Assembly (NCBI RefSeq): GCF_009017415.1
Contig: NC_092408.1
Coordinates: 1,178,001-1,242,000, forward strand
Reading direction: 5' to 3'
DNA from: Aspergillus flavus
Taxonomy: Eukaryota > Ascomycota > Eurotiomycetes > Eurotiales > Aspergillaceae
Length of the DNA stretch: 64,000 nucleotides
Shown: positions 52,737-63,765 of the stretch, piece after piece
How positions within the stretch are numbered: position 1 is the first letter of the stretch
How the letters are laid out: each line of letters opens with the position of its first letter
Notes under the pieces: generated by a model
The model's database searches: none
What the model was told of the DNA's origin: nothing
Seen by the model: the letters and a program-made list of their open reading frames with translations, nothing else
Made by a program: the position numbers and the translations under genes

Positions 52737-54557
52737 ATGTCCTCAATAGATCGCATCGTGAAAGGAGACCGGGATAAGGATAACATCCACGCCCATGAAC
52801 AGAATGCTGGCTCCGAGGAAGAGTACGCAAGCGAGACCACCATCAACAACCAACAGGTTGCCTCCCTCAGTACCAAGAAGGCACTATGGGCTTACCTCAT
52901 TCTGTGCTTTTCCGTGAGGATATTCCAGTACATCTGTATAGTACATCATTTACTGACTAGTGAATTAAGACGGGCCCAACCAGTTCAATGGCGTTCAACT
53001 ATGTCTCGGCGGCCATTCAGTCTGCAGCAAACACTGTCGGCCATCAGCCGGGATCGGACAAGCCCTGCGCTCGGCGAGGGCATATTAAATGCTTGGTGAA
53101 GTTCGGCGCAGGAGAGATTGACTATGTCAGCTATGTGTATGTCTCGTATCGTGATATTTTTGGAAGTACCACTGAACGAACCAGGCTCTATCTACGCTCC
53201 ATCGGTCGCGCAATGGAAGGGATTGTCACAATCATGACTGCTGGCGTAGCAGACTACTCACGTATGAGCATCCCCACTCCATGTTTCACCAGGCCTCATG
53301 GAGAAGCATTCACTGACTCACTCGACGGAAACTAGGATACCGTAAAACCATGATGTTGTGCTCAATTCTCCTATTTGGCGCGCTGGCGCTGCCATTTGCG
53401 GGTCTAACCAAGGCCGAATATAGCCACCTCAATGGGCTCGCAACCTTGTACTGCTTGCTCACTACAGTGCAAGGCGTATATACCGTTATCGAGGCATCGT
53501 ATATCCCGATCTTCATGCGCTCGGTGGGTGGTTTACACTCTGCATCTCCAGCAGCAGATCCGGACACAAAGCGTACATGGAAAAAAGGCTTCACTGTTAG
53601 TGTTCTAGCATTGGTTGCAAGCAACGTCGGAGGCATTGTTGCCTTGCTCATCGGTGTCATCCTGTCTTACGGTATCGGGTCGTATGTGCAAGTAGGTTAC
53701 TTCAGCTACCTCCTCGCCATTACAATTGCCGGCTGCATTACGAGTAAGTCCATCTCCACTCCACACCTGAGCACGTATCTAAACCGTTTCATGCAGTCGT
53801 CTTCGGGACCATTGGCCAATTTCTCCTCCCCTCAGTTCCGGGTCAAGAGCGGCCCAAAGGCCAGAATCTGTTACTCCTGGCCGTGAAAGGGTGGATCCGC
53901 ATGATCGGGTCAGCGCGTCACTATCCCGAAGCCTTCAAGTTCTGCATTGGCTGGATCCTGTGGAACACCGGCTACAGCAATTTCCTCGGCCTGACTCAGT
54001 CGCTTTTCCTCGAGGTCACCGGTATCGCGAGAGGGTCGGGCGTGTATCAAGTTTGGTCCTTTACCAACGTGATCTTTGCCTGTATGGGTAGCTTAAGCTT
54101 TCTGTTTCTCTATCCCCATGTCCGTGTTCCGATCAAAAGCTGGGCGTACTTCTTCCTGAGTGTTAACTTCTTGTGTGTGCTGTGGGGATGTATCGGGATC
54201 AGCAACCACGTCACGATCGGGTACAAGCATGCCGCGGAGTTCTGGGTGGAACAGGTGCTCTTCATGAGTACGAGTAGTGCCCTGCGATCCTATAACAGGA
54301 CGGTATTTGCGTCGCTCATCCCCTGTGGATCCGAAGCACAGTTCTTTGGTATGGAAATTACGTTGGATCTTGCCACTGGATGGATTAATCCCCTCGTGCA
54401 GGGCGTGATTCAAGATCATACGCATAATCTAAGGTTCCCCATGATTCCTAACGTATTGCTTATTTTTGTGGCGGGCTTACTGTACGTCTGGGTGGACATT
54501 CCGAAGGGGATTGAGGATGCGAAGGTGCCGTTGAGCGAGGCTAAAGGAGGCAACTAA
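52737..54557 (+). CDS. Atg22-like MFS transporter
   Basis: 529 residues in five exons: 52737-52913, 52970-53136, 53185-53261, 53336-53743, 53797-54557. A hydrophilic N-terminus precedes TGPTSSMAFNYVSAAIQSAA, typical of the Atg22 family; further YLRSIGRAMEGIVTIMTAG, EASYIPIFMRSVGG, ERPKGQNLLLLAVKGW, RHYPEAFKFCIGWILWNTGY and FFGMEITLDLATGWINPLVQG. The first intron ends in AAG. Yeast Atg22 exports amino acids from the vacuole; many fungal relatives are cluster-linked and may move other small molecules. Here it lies next to the isocyanide synthase/P450 pair and could carry their amino-acid-derived product or precursor (inference). Confidence 0.87.
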
Positions 54558-55256
54558 TAGGATACCCAGGGAATTCTGTCCTACGAGCGTCATATGAGAC
54601 AGAAAGTCGATTATTTTGTCGTTGATTGGAATGAAAGGATCTTCTCCTCTACCCTTGTATGACTCTATCTGCGCCGAGCAGCGGCAGACCGTAAGCCATA
54701 ATGAAAGGATTCACCCTGTTGATTCTGGTGTTACTGTTCCACCACTTGTTGACTACACTGACTCGATTCAGTGGAGCAAATTGCCTCACATCGGACGGCT
54801 CGGCAGGGCATGAATCGCTCGCCAAGAAGCGCATCCAGCAAGACCTTGACATAATAGTGTCGCTTGGCAAGCAAAAAGCATTGTCCAAGTCTGGGGCGAA
54901 GGAACACAAGCACCACCTTTCTATATTAAACAATAAGCACCAGAGAACTTTTGCGCACATTTCCTTTGACACATGGTCGCACAGACCATTGTTTGTTTCC
55001 CTCTTTTTGTTGTCATTCATGCTTTTCTATAATCAAAAGTGGGAGAACACGAGAAAAGAGAAGAAAAGAGAAGTTTTTGTTTGCCCAATTTTGAACCTCG
55101 GAGAATTTCCGGTGATTCTCGTACGTAAGATAAGCTGTTCTTCGAACTGTCCTGCAGAAGGCACAGACTTCGTTGTTCCTAGACAATTACTAAAATTAAA
55201 GAAAGGAAAAGAGAAAGAGGGCCTCTCTGGCTTTGTTCCTTAGAGATCAATCCACT
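54558..55256. other. Convergent intergenic region
   Basis: A 180-codon open frame (54701-55243) starts with a hydrophobic stretch but lacks family features and has simple Lys/Glu-rich runs; I do not accept it as a gene. Confidence 0.4.
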
Positions 55257-56990
55257 TTACTTGCGTTCGGTGAAAATTAAACGAAGAGCTCGCGGGTACA
55301 GCGGACCAACCTGAAATACTACGAGTCAGCGTCTGTTCCTGTCTTTCTTCCCTCGAGTATGGTTCGTTTTCAGCCTCAAGAATTACAAACACGACTTACC
55401 GGAGTCTTCCGATCTGGCCATTCTGGATCCAGTGACCATGAGAGTCTGCTGACCAGGACAAAGAGCGCCACGCGGGCCTCGAGGAGCGCGAATTTCTCCC
55501 CTAAGCAGGCTCGGCTGCCACCATGGAAAGATACGAATTCCGCACGGGCTCTCCTCTGGCGGTAGCACTGCGAAATCTCCGTGTTACTCTGACCCCACCG
55601 CTCCGGCCGGAACTCGTCCGCTGTCGGTCCCCAGACTGCAGGGTCACGGTTGGTAGAGTAGCAGTTGTATCCGACGTATGTGCCCTTAGGTATGTAGATC
55701 TGATTTCCTAAGATGACGTCTTGCGATGTCCTGCGATTGATCAGTTGCGATATAGGCGACAGGAGGCGGAGGCTCTCGTAAATGACGCATGTCAAATAGG
55801 GAAGCTCGCTGAAAGCAACGTTCGAGGGATCGAGCGTACTGCACGCGTCGATTTCTCGCCTCAGCCGGGATTGGACATCCTGTGACATTAGCTCCATCGA
55901 CTTCAGAGGACATGACACGCTTACCGGATGCTTCGCAAGCAAATACAGCATCGAAATCAGGAGCAGTTGCGGGTTCTCCTGTCCGGCGACAAAAAGCACG
56001 TTCAGGTTGTCGCGGAATTGCTTCCCTGTGAGTACCCCACCATCCCTCGCAGCCATTAGACGTGCCCCTAGATTACTAGCATTGGGCGTTCCCTGTCCAT
56101 GCCGTACGCCATATTGCAATGCGGCTGAAAACTGTTCCACCACGTTTCGGGCTCTTACACGGCACGGAATCAGCTTACCGAGTCTGTCCAGGACTGGAAA
56201 GTTCATGAAGATGGGTTTGAAGATCTCTCTCTTTACAGCTAGTTGTAGCTGGTGAAGCGATGACTCGTCTCCTTTGGTGGGTTTCTAGACCTTTCGAGTC
56301 AGTGGTGAATGAACTACCAATCTAGTAAAACAGGTGACAGACGTGGTTTGCCTGCAACAGTACTTGGGAAACATTGGCGATGGTGAACTGTTGCAGGAGA
56401 TTCTGAACAGGCACACCGCAGTTGCCAACTGTATTCTGGAATGCTAAAAGTGAAGAACAGAGCTCTTCTGCATTGGCGGCTATAAGCCCTGCGTCAAAGT
56501 GGCCTTGAAGACCCGGCGTGATAATGTCTCGATAGAGTCGCCAAGTCGTGCCTCGCGAGGATATGACGTTATCACCTTTTGGCCCAAGTGTCAGCAATAG
56601 AGCAACCGAGGGAGAGACGGGGAATCGACCTAAGAACTCAGCAAGTACACTGTGAGGAATCTTCTTTTGGTTCCCGCTTTTCTGATACACGTCCTCGTTT
56701 CTGAAAATCTCGTTGAGATAACTTGAACGCTGTATAAGCAGATTCCATTGCCCCGCAAAGAATATCTTAATTGCCCCATGGGTTTGGAGAGGCTTCTGGA
56801 TATGCCTTCTGTAGATATCCTCTTGGTCAATGTCACGAACCAAGGAAAGCAGAGTCACCCAAAATGGGACAGCAGGGATATTCCGAGGGAAACGAGGAGG
56901 TACAATCCTCGAGAAGATACAAATGCTGAGAAACAAGATCCCTACCGCGAGGGCTTTCCCGATAATGATACAGAGGCCGTGCATGACCAT
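55257..56990 (-). CDS. Cytochrome P450 paired with isocyanide synthase
   Basis: 495 residues in five exons: 56990-56630, 56575-56343, 56284-55925, 55879-55400, 55310-55257. Start chosen at MVMHGLCIIIGKALAVG, so the N-terminal membrane helix comes first; an in-frame ATG at 57149 would add 53 residues. Seen: GDNVISSRGTTWRLYRDIITPG (restored by splicing a 54-nt, stop-free intron), unusual I-helix FVAGQENPQLLL in place of AGxDTT, K-helix YESLRLL, FRPERW, heme loop FHGGSRACLGEKFA. The divergent layout with a DIT1-type gene recalls yeast DIT1/DIT2, where the P450 couples formyl-tyrosine units. It probably oxidises the isocyanide or formamide product (inference). Confidence 0.88.
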
Positions 56991-57964
56991 CTTGCGGGAC
57001 GTTGGTTGTTCAGATTTTGGGAAGAACACGGAGCGCTTATGTCCTCTGGGGTGCCAAAGTATTGAAGCAGGATTAACGGATGACCGCATTGGTCCTACTA
57101 GAACTCGTAGACGCTTGCTTTTTGCGGGAGTAATGCGTAACAGCGTCATGGTGACTGGCCATCAAATAACGAAGTTGCCTAATTTGGCTCAAGTGTAGAC
57201 CTAGTGTAGTCACGGTGGGCTCGGTCTGACCACCGTGTAGGTTCAATTCGTGTCATGCATGAGAAAGATAAGTAAATAACATGGACCCATATCCCCACCA
57301 GGTGGTCCCTCTAAGGGTCCGGTATCAGATCCACGTTCGTTCTAAATCCTGCCTCGGGAATAACAAATTGTGCTGTTCGCTAGCAGCTGTTCAAGTTGCG
57401 TAATAATACGAGCATTACCTAGACAATAGTAAGTGGATCGGACTCTGGCACAACCAAGCATCCCCTTTTGGCAGCAGATGCCAGAGACGCCCGGAGAGTC
57501 CATGACTTGCTATTGTACCTGCTCCACTCAGATTTACTCACCCTTCACCTCCTATTCTTATGAAGAAGACTTATGCATATTTTGCTGTCAATATGGCGAG
57601 AACAAGCTTCATACAGAGTGCAACCACAATGCCCTCAATCCATGAAAGAGCCCTGGGGGCATATGTACGAACTCCTGGCGGTGGTCTCGTCCGCTGCGTG
57701 GGACTGCATTCGCAATGGATCCAAAATACCTGGTCAGCGATTCGATCGACAGTCACGGCAAAAAGCCCAAGTCCGGCTCATTGCCTAAGAGTTTGCCTAC
57801 CTGGGAGTGAAGCCGACTGTGGGTTGCAGGAAGTTGACATTTACGAAAGACAGAGAGCGAATACGGAGAGTATCGTTGGTTTCATTCTAAAACCTGTTCT
57901 ACTGGGTTGGATGATTGGTACATTGTCGATAGATCAATTCTTTGCGGACCTAACATTGGACCGC
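56991..57964. promoter_or_regulatory. Bidirectional region between P450 and isocyanide synthase, with inverted repeat
   Basis: About 970 bp. A perfect 8-bp inverted repeat CACGGTGG / CCACCGTG with 11-bp spacer lies at 57211-57237 and includes inverted CGGTGG/CCACCG halves, a possible operator for a dimeric regulator. An in-frame extension of the synthase reading frame back to 57560 exists but looks non-coding. Confidence 0.5.
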
Positions 57965-59238
57965 ATGAATGTCACTGCTACTACTTCTCGAGTAGTAGCC
58001 GAGGCTCCGGTAGATTTAACGGTGGAAAGGATCGTCAATTTGTTCGACAAAGAGCTCCGGTATCGCTTGAAAAATGATCAATGGGAAACTCAGGGTCGAG
58101 AATATTTTGCATCAAAAGTGCAATTCTTCGTACAACATAACTCCACATTGCAGTTATGTCTTCCAGCGTTCCCATGCAAGTCATCCAATCCAGAGAAGGT
58201 CATGGGCGTCCTCCCGGATAGGGGCGAGGAAATCGCCTTGCGCAGACTGCATGCTTTTGCGCATAAAATTGAACAAATATATCCACCCGGGGCTAGGATT
58301 CTGATCATTAGTGATGGTCACGTTTTTAGCGACTGCAGTAAGTTGTCAATCATTCATGTCCTTGTGATATCCTACAACTAACAACCATGGCAGTCGGCGT
58401 TGACGATGAGACAGTAGATAAATATGGTGAACATCTCAAAGTCCTTAATCGAGCCATCTCTATAGCCATGGGTGAAGACGCTGAACAAGTTCAGTTCCAA
58501 TCTCTTGTTGACCTGTTTGATCTGACATCGCCCTCGCCCTTGACTTCACCAAATCTTGTGGGAATGCTGAGTCTGCCCAAGCTGCAGCATTACCTTTCCA
58601 CAAACCTCGACGACATCGCTGAATTCTGTCGTCGTATCCTAGTAGCTGGCTGTCAGCCTTCTGGGGAGAGTCTTCGTACGCAAATCGAATCAGGGGACGA
58701 GTCCACTTTAGCTCTGTATCGTGGGTTTTCGCGCTTCATGCTCCAAGATTTAGATCGACATCCACTCACACAATCACTATCGCGCTCTCAGCGAAAAAAG
58801 CTCGCAACTAAAGTCTCTTTCGAAATGATCCTGCGAAATCAAGCGTATTCCAATTTAATTGAGCTGATGTTCCCGGACTGTCTGCGCCTGTCAATCCATG
58901 CCCACAATAACTCCGGCCCCAAGTTCGGGATCAGACTGTTTGACACTGCGACAGTACGCGCCATCAGACAACTGGATTCGGTGGGTAGTGACGATAACAA
59001 CGGTGATGACGAAAGTGCTGCGACTGCATCGCATCTCCTTCATATACCAACACCGTGGCACAATTGTATCGTGGAAGTTGCCGGTGATCCCAAACTCTAT
59101 ATTGTGAAATACGGTGTCATCAAGAATGGCTCGTTCAATGACAAGTACAGTTCTGAACTGGTCAAGGGAAATCTTGCGAAGGGGGAAGGTGCTTTTGTGT
59201 CGTTGAAAAGACCCTTGAATTCAGTCAGAACAGCATAA
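57965..59238 (+). CDS. Isocyanide synthase, DIT1/PvcA family
   Basis: 405 residues in two exons (57965-58337, 58394-59238). Seen: VERIVNLFDKELRY, the family signature LQLCLPAFPCKSSNPEKVMG, DRGEEIALRRLHAF, IYPPGARILIISDGHVFSD, and after the intron IGVDDETVDKYGEHLKVLN, then KKLATKVSFEMILRNQAYSN and SIHAHNNSGPKFGI. Start chosen at the ATG 57965; the frame continues upstream to 57560, so a longer N-terminus as in yeast DIT1 cannot be excluded. Known of the family: PvcA-type enzymes turn the amino group of an aromatic or aliphatic amino acid into an isocyanide, and DIT1 makes formyl-tyrosine for spore walls. With the P450 and transporter it forms a minimal biosynthetic cluster. Confidence 0.9.
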
Positions 59239-59621
59239 TGTTTGTTTGACTAGTTGTTGGCGTCTATCACTGTACTCCTCTTTGAGCATTGTTATTAATT
59301 TGTGTTCTGTGTGGAGAGCATCAGCTAAACTATCTTCATGTACATTGGAGGGTAGCTTACCTTATCAGAAATGTTAATGCTGAAAACACTTTTCTATAAT
59401 TTGTAAAGACGAGCTCGTTGCCGTTGATATCGTACTGGGAGACTCCTTCTATAGAGTCATACCCACGTGTATGCGATAGGCTGCCCTCTTGTATGATGCT
59501 TGTTTTTAGCGAGTAAAGCAAGATACGTAGAGGCTTGAGCTTCAAGACTTCAACCATCCCTACGAGAGCAAACATTTATGAAGACAAATAATCGTGAATT
59601 CTTTACTATGTCGCCTGTGGT
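59239..59621. other. Convergent intergenic region
   Basis: 3' flanks of the isocyanide synthase and phosphatase genes. Nothing else recognised. Confidence 0.4.
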
Positions 59622-61082
59622 CTACTTCGGTAGTAGATGCGGGCAATTAAAGAAGGCCACTTGCACGGTCACATCATCCCGTATATGGCGGGAGAATGGA
59701 GAGCCGAGAGCGAGACGGCCTGCTATGAGCTCGTGATGGTTTCCCCCGAGGGAATTGCGCACCAGGTGTACGGCAGCGTTATCATCTTGGATTGTCGTTC
59801 TCCCCTCCTCAAATTCCCAGTCCACGCCGTTCCCAAGGTCACCGAAGTCGACACGTTTATATTCTGTTTTCGGTTGGCTGATTGGATGCCCATGAATTTG
59901 TGCATCCAGCCATTTACCAACTAGATCTACAGCCTGCTGATTGGAGAGTGTATCCCACATTCCATCCGTCGCAAGGATGACAAACGAAGGCTTACCCGGG
60001 TCAATTTTCGTAGTTGTCACAACAGGCTCGGCAGTTAGGTATGGTGGTGTGCGAACGTCGTACTTTGGCGTCAGGGGTAAAGGGCCACCAAACCTTTGTT
60101 TTAGGTCCTGCTGTAAGTCCAAAGACCACTTCCAGCGACTATCACCAAAAGCTCGTGAGACCATCATCCCTAATATCCGCCCATCCTTCGCTATGTTCTC
60201 TTCGCCCGGGTGCTCCTGGTTAATCCGCGCAACCTCATCTTCATTGCTACCAGTCTGGTCAACTGACAATGGGATTGCCTCCCATGTGCCATCTGGCTTT
60301 TGTTGGCCTAAAACCGCTCTGGAATCTCCAGTACACGCCACGTGCAATGAGCCCGTGACCGAATCGTACATGGAGAGTAGAGCGCACGAACCAGCGTAAG
60401 CAGGAGCGAGCTTCTTCAGCTTATCCTGCAGCGGTTCACTACTCTGGGCAGTTTGCAGGGCTGTCTTTACAATCGAATCATCCAAGTCCAGAAACGCCTT
60501 GACGATTGCGTGCTGGAGCACCTCGTCGGGCATGGACTTTTCACCGGTGGATGCTGATTTAACTTTACTCAAGCTATGTCGCACAAATAGCAAGAGTTGA
60601 TCCTTCAGCAGCTCTGCGGTTTGCCAGCCAGCATGTCCGTCGAAGACAGCCCAGGCCATCCACTGGGTGCCATCATTCAACGGGGATGGGAATATGCCAT
60701 GGGTGAACCGGTCCTCACACAGGCTGTTGGACGCCAGTTGTGTGCCATCGTACCTGTTCACTCCCGTAACACTTCTGACTGGAAATGAATATGCATCCTG
60801 AGAGATGATACGCGTCACTTCCTCTTTCGAAGGACCGGGCTCGGCCACCAAGTGCCCGGTTGGCGGAGCCTCCAGACGAGGCACATCGTCGTCGCGCGTA
60901 GATGTCAACAACCAGAAGCCCGGTGCACTAACCGCGCCGGCAATGGCAAAGGACCTCCATGTCTTGTTGATAGCTGGAGCTGTGTCCTTCCTGGAGTGGA
61001 AGTTCCTAACCTGGGTCTGTGAGAGGGAAGTTCTGGTCACGCGACTAGCTAGACGCGTGCCACGCACGCGTACAGACAGCAT
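59622..61082 (-). CDS. PP2C-type protein phosphatase, mitochondrial (pyruvate dehydrogenase phosphatase-like)
   Basis: 486 residues, one exon. N-terminus rich in Arg/Ser and lacking acids (MLSVRVRGTRLASRVTRTSL) is a mitochondrial targeting sequence, followed by a short hydrophobic helix (FAIAGAVSAPGFWLL). Catalytic domain: CEDRFTHGIF, MAWAVFDGHAGWQTAE with metal-binding Asp/Gly, GSCALLSMYD, HVACTGDSRAVLG, FVILATDGMWDTLSNQQAVD, IQDDNAAVHLVRN and IRDDVTVQVAFF. The set of Asp ligands for Mn/Mg is complete. Yeast Ptc5/Ptc6 relatives reactivate pyruvate dehydrogenase in the matrix. This is a conserved housekeeping gene and marks the end of the accessory stretch. Confidence 0.93.
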   Translation of the reverse strand: MLSVRVRGTRLASRVTRTSLSQTQVRNFHSRKDTAPAINKTWRSFAIAGAVSAPGFWLLTSTRDDDVPRLEAPPTGHLVAEPGPSKEEVTRIISQDAYSFPVRSVTGVNRYDGTQLASNSLCEDRFTHGIFPSPLNDGTQWMAWAVFDGHAGWQTAELLKDQLLLFVRHSLSKVKSASTGEKSMPDEVLQHAIVKAFLDLDDSIVKTALQTAQSSEPLQDKLKKLAPAYAGSCALLSMYDSVTGSLHVACTGDSRAVLGQQKPDGTWEAIPLSVDQTGSNEDEVARINQEHPGEENIAKDGRILGMMVSRAFGDSRWKWSLDLQQDLKQRFGGPLPLTPKYDVRTPPYLTAEPVVTTTKIDPGKPSFVILATDGMWDTLSNQQAVDLVGKWLDAQIHGHPISQPKTEYKRVDFGDLGNGVDWEFEEGRTTIQDDNAAVHLVRNSLGGNHHELIAGRLALGSPFSRHIRDDVTVQVAFFNCPHLLPK

Positions 61083-62605
61083 AGTCGACTGGGGGAGGGA
61101 AAGGCTCAGGCAATAATCTCAGATCGCGTTGTACCATGAGCATATCCCTTGTTGAGGTTCTACGAGAATGCTTATATCGGTCAACCTCAAAGTAAGGGGT
61201 TGATCAGTAAGCAAATGCACAAATGATGCTTTCTTTCATTCATTCTCTGCTCTTTCCATCTTCATACATATCACACTAGTCTGTATGTAGCTAGTTCTTG
61301 ATACTGCCACCGCCCAGTACAGCGGACTAAATCTAGCTAACAGACAAAATAAAAACTTACTAAGTTTACCAAGCGTAATATACTGGACCATCTTACTAAT
61401 ATACTAATAAGATTACATTTATATAAAATCTATAGATTTTTATAAATTTACTTTTAAACTTAAAAAAATTTAATAAATTAATTAAAATATTTTTAAAAAA
61501 TATAAAAAATAATATTAAAAATTCTTTATTAATAATAGAGACATTAATAAAACTGTTAACGTCTTTCAAGTTTAACATCCTCACAGCTGAAGGCCTTAGA
61601 TACTCACTGACTACATACACTGTTTATGGTTCGTCACCTGACGAACTACGAGAGGTATGCAGAGACATGGAAAAAGATCTTACTCATGCTGGACTTACGA
61701 TTGATGAGAGAAAGACAGTCCGAGAAACGAAAGAGGTGTCATACTGTCTATCCACCGATGGATGCCGTCCCGACTAATGCGCTCCTAGGGCTTGGATTAA
61801 GTGCGCCTAACAATAACTTCCTTGCACTAGTCTTAGCGTTTGCCTACACTTCTTTATAACCTGGCTATCGTTCATTTACCATGTCTCTAACTAGATGGGT
61901 TCTAATTTGAGTCGGTGGATACGACCAGAAATTTCGGCTAGTACCTCAGATACCTGCCACCTTGCCTTACAGGCAATAGTCAAGAGAGTCCAGCAGGTTG
62001 TGGGCAATTCCTTGCGCAGCGATAGAGGCATAAATACCTCCACATTCTTCAATTTCCATGGCGTGCACGTTGGGGTCGCAATAGAGTATGGTTTCATTAT
62101 GAACCCTATGAGGGAGATAATATTGAAATGCCACCTATTGATGCTCTTGTTCTCTTATTTCCACCGAATGTAAGGATTGGTAGCAATTGTTGTGCAGTTC
62201 AACTACGGCGTTAGGTTCGGATAAACGGATGTAGCTCTGCAAGCATTAGGTCATGAGTCATGACTAAGTGCGCCAACACCAGGACCCACAGCCCGAAGGA
62301 TCTAGTTATTAGCAGCTTGTCTCAGCACTATATGAACCTCCACTAACGTTTATCTGAAAGTTGGGGGCCATAAATGGGCGCCTTGTTGCATTATTCTGCA
62401 CCATGTTGGCTGTGATGGGCATGGGCCCTGGCTAAAGAGGTGCAGGTTTTCGGCTCTGTTACAGGATACGAGGCAGAGTTCGGCCAATTGGTAGGAACGG
62501 AAGGGAATTTAGTGGAACAAAGGGTTAACTCCTATTGCAGACATCTATATCCCACCGCTTGACTTCTTTCACCTCAGTGTCCCCGATCAACTTTCCAAAC
62601 ACCTC
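61083..62605. other. AT-rich island and gene fragment
   Basis: About 61396-61560 is almost pure A/T, as after strong repeat-induced point mutation. Just behind it an open frame of about 75 codons ends at 61775-61777 (see the pseudogene entry). The rest up to 62605 shows no gene. Confidence 0.5.
61554..61777 (+). pseudogene. Gene fragment beside AT-rich island, family not recognised
   Basis: The frame LTSFKFNILTAEGLRYSL continues through SSPDELREVCRDMEKDLTHA and TIDERKTVRETKEVSYC to a TAA at 61775. It has protein-like composition (Asp/Glu/Lys-rich helix) but no start codon; its upstream part dissolves into A/T. Probably the surviving tail of a mutated element or gene. No family assigned. Confidence 0.35.
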
Positions 62606-63765
62606 ATGCTGTTCCTGAAGTGCCTCATCCTCCCAGCGCTCTTCGCCTGCTCAAGCGCATTATTCTATGTTGCCTCCACCTCCCATATAGAGGTCGACTG
62701 TATCTCTCGCCACTGCTGTTCGGCAGCGCGATCCTCTCACTGCATACGAGCCCCTACCTAACATGGCTCACCGGTATGAACGTGCTGTGGGCGCTCTTCG
62801 CCTGCGTCTGGATCCAACATGCAGCAGCCGTCCGCTACTTTGACCAACTAAGAGTGCCCCAGACGGCATCTCCATGGCTCGCGATATACAAGATCTGGAA
62901 CGATCCACAGCGTCGCATGAGCACTGGACTTCCACCACGATACAAGCGCTCCATTTCGTCCCCCAGTCGAATAAGTTTCACATTTCACCGACTCGCCAAG
63001 ATCATCCTCTGCTGGGCCCTTCAGCTCTTTATTATCGGCCCCCTAGTTCCACTTTATTTCAATTTCACCGCGCAAGACTTCGCCCCCTCTCGCAAAGTCT
63101 TCCTCCGCCGCCTCCTACCCCTCCACAACAACCATCATCCCATCACACTCCGCGAGATCCAAATCCGCCTCTTCCTCTCCATCTACTAGATCTAGACTGC
63201 CTACCTCATGCTCAACCTCTGCAACGCCCTCCTCTCCATTATCTTCAGTGTTATACTCCGCCTCGACACCCCCAATGAATGGCAACCCCTCTTCGGCAGC
63301 CCCCTTCAAGCATGCAGCATCCGCCGCTTCTGGACGAAGTTCTGGCACCGCCTCACAGTCTCCTGCTGCGCTTCCTCCGGAACACAGGTCACCCGCCGTC
63401 TCATCGGCATGACACCAGGATGCCGAAGCGAGAAGATCTTCGTCGCATTCTGGACGTTCTTGCTCTCCGGGCTGTGCCATGTGATTGCCGACTGGCAGGC
63501 AGGCGAGCCGTGTCATCCGCACGACGATCTGCTCTTCTTCGTGGCCAACTTCATGGCCAGTGCCTTGGAGCTGCTTGTGGTGCGCAGGCTGGAGCGCGTG
63601 AAGGGATATCGTGCGGATCATGATAAGGATATTTGGTCGGTATTGTTGAAGACTACCAATAGGGTTGTGGGGTATGTTTGGGTTTTGGGATTCTTTTTCT
63701 GGATCACTCCGAAGTGGCAGTATCCAAAACTGTATGCAGTTTTGACGCAAGTCCAGGGATACTAG
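62606..63765 (+). pseudogene. Wax-synthase-like MBOAT acyltransferase, interrupted by two TAG codons
   Basis: The C-terminal two-thirds read as a membrane-bound O-acyltransferase of the wax-synthase-like group (MBOAT_2): ASPWLAIYKIWNDPQRRMST, ITLREIQIRLFLSIY, then FSVILRLDTPNEWQPLFGSP, SIRRFWTKFWHRL, SGLCHVIADW with the active-site His, and LLVVRRLERVKG. TAG at 63187-63189 and TAG at 63193-63195 break the frame exactly where relatives have a hydrophobic helix that commonly holds Trp; both are one G-to-A step from TGG. The hydrophobic N-terminus beginning at ATG 62606 is in another frame from the rest, which hints at a further indel. Relatives transfer acetyl groups in terpenoid and other clusters. 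No splice signal removes the stops convincingly. Confidence 0.65.

Noticed and set aside
54701..55243. 180-codon open frame with hydrophobic start
   Set aside because: Rest is Lys/Glu-rich simple sequence without family pattern; lies between two 3' ends, probably UTR.
57560..57964. In-frame N-terminal extension of the isocyanide synthase
   Set aside because: No similarity to the family and mixed low-quality composition; start at 57965 fits the usual length. Kept as an uncertainty in the gene entry.
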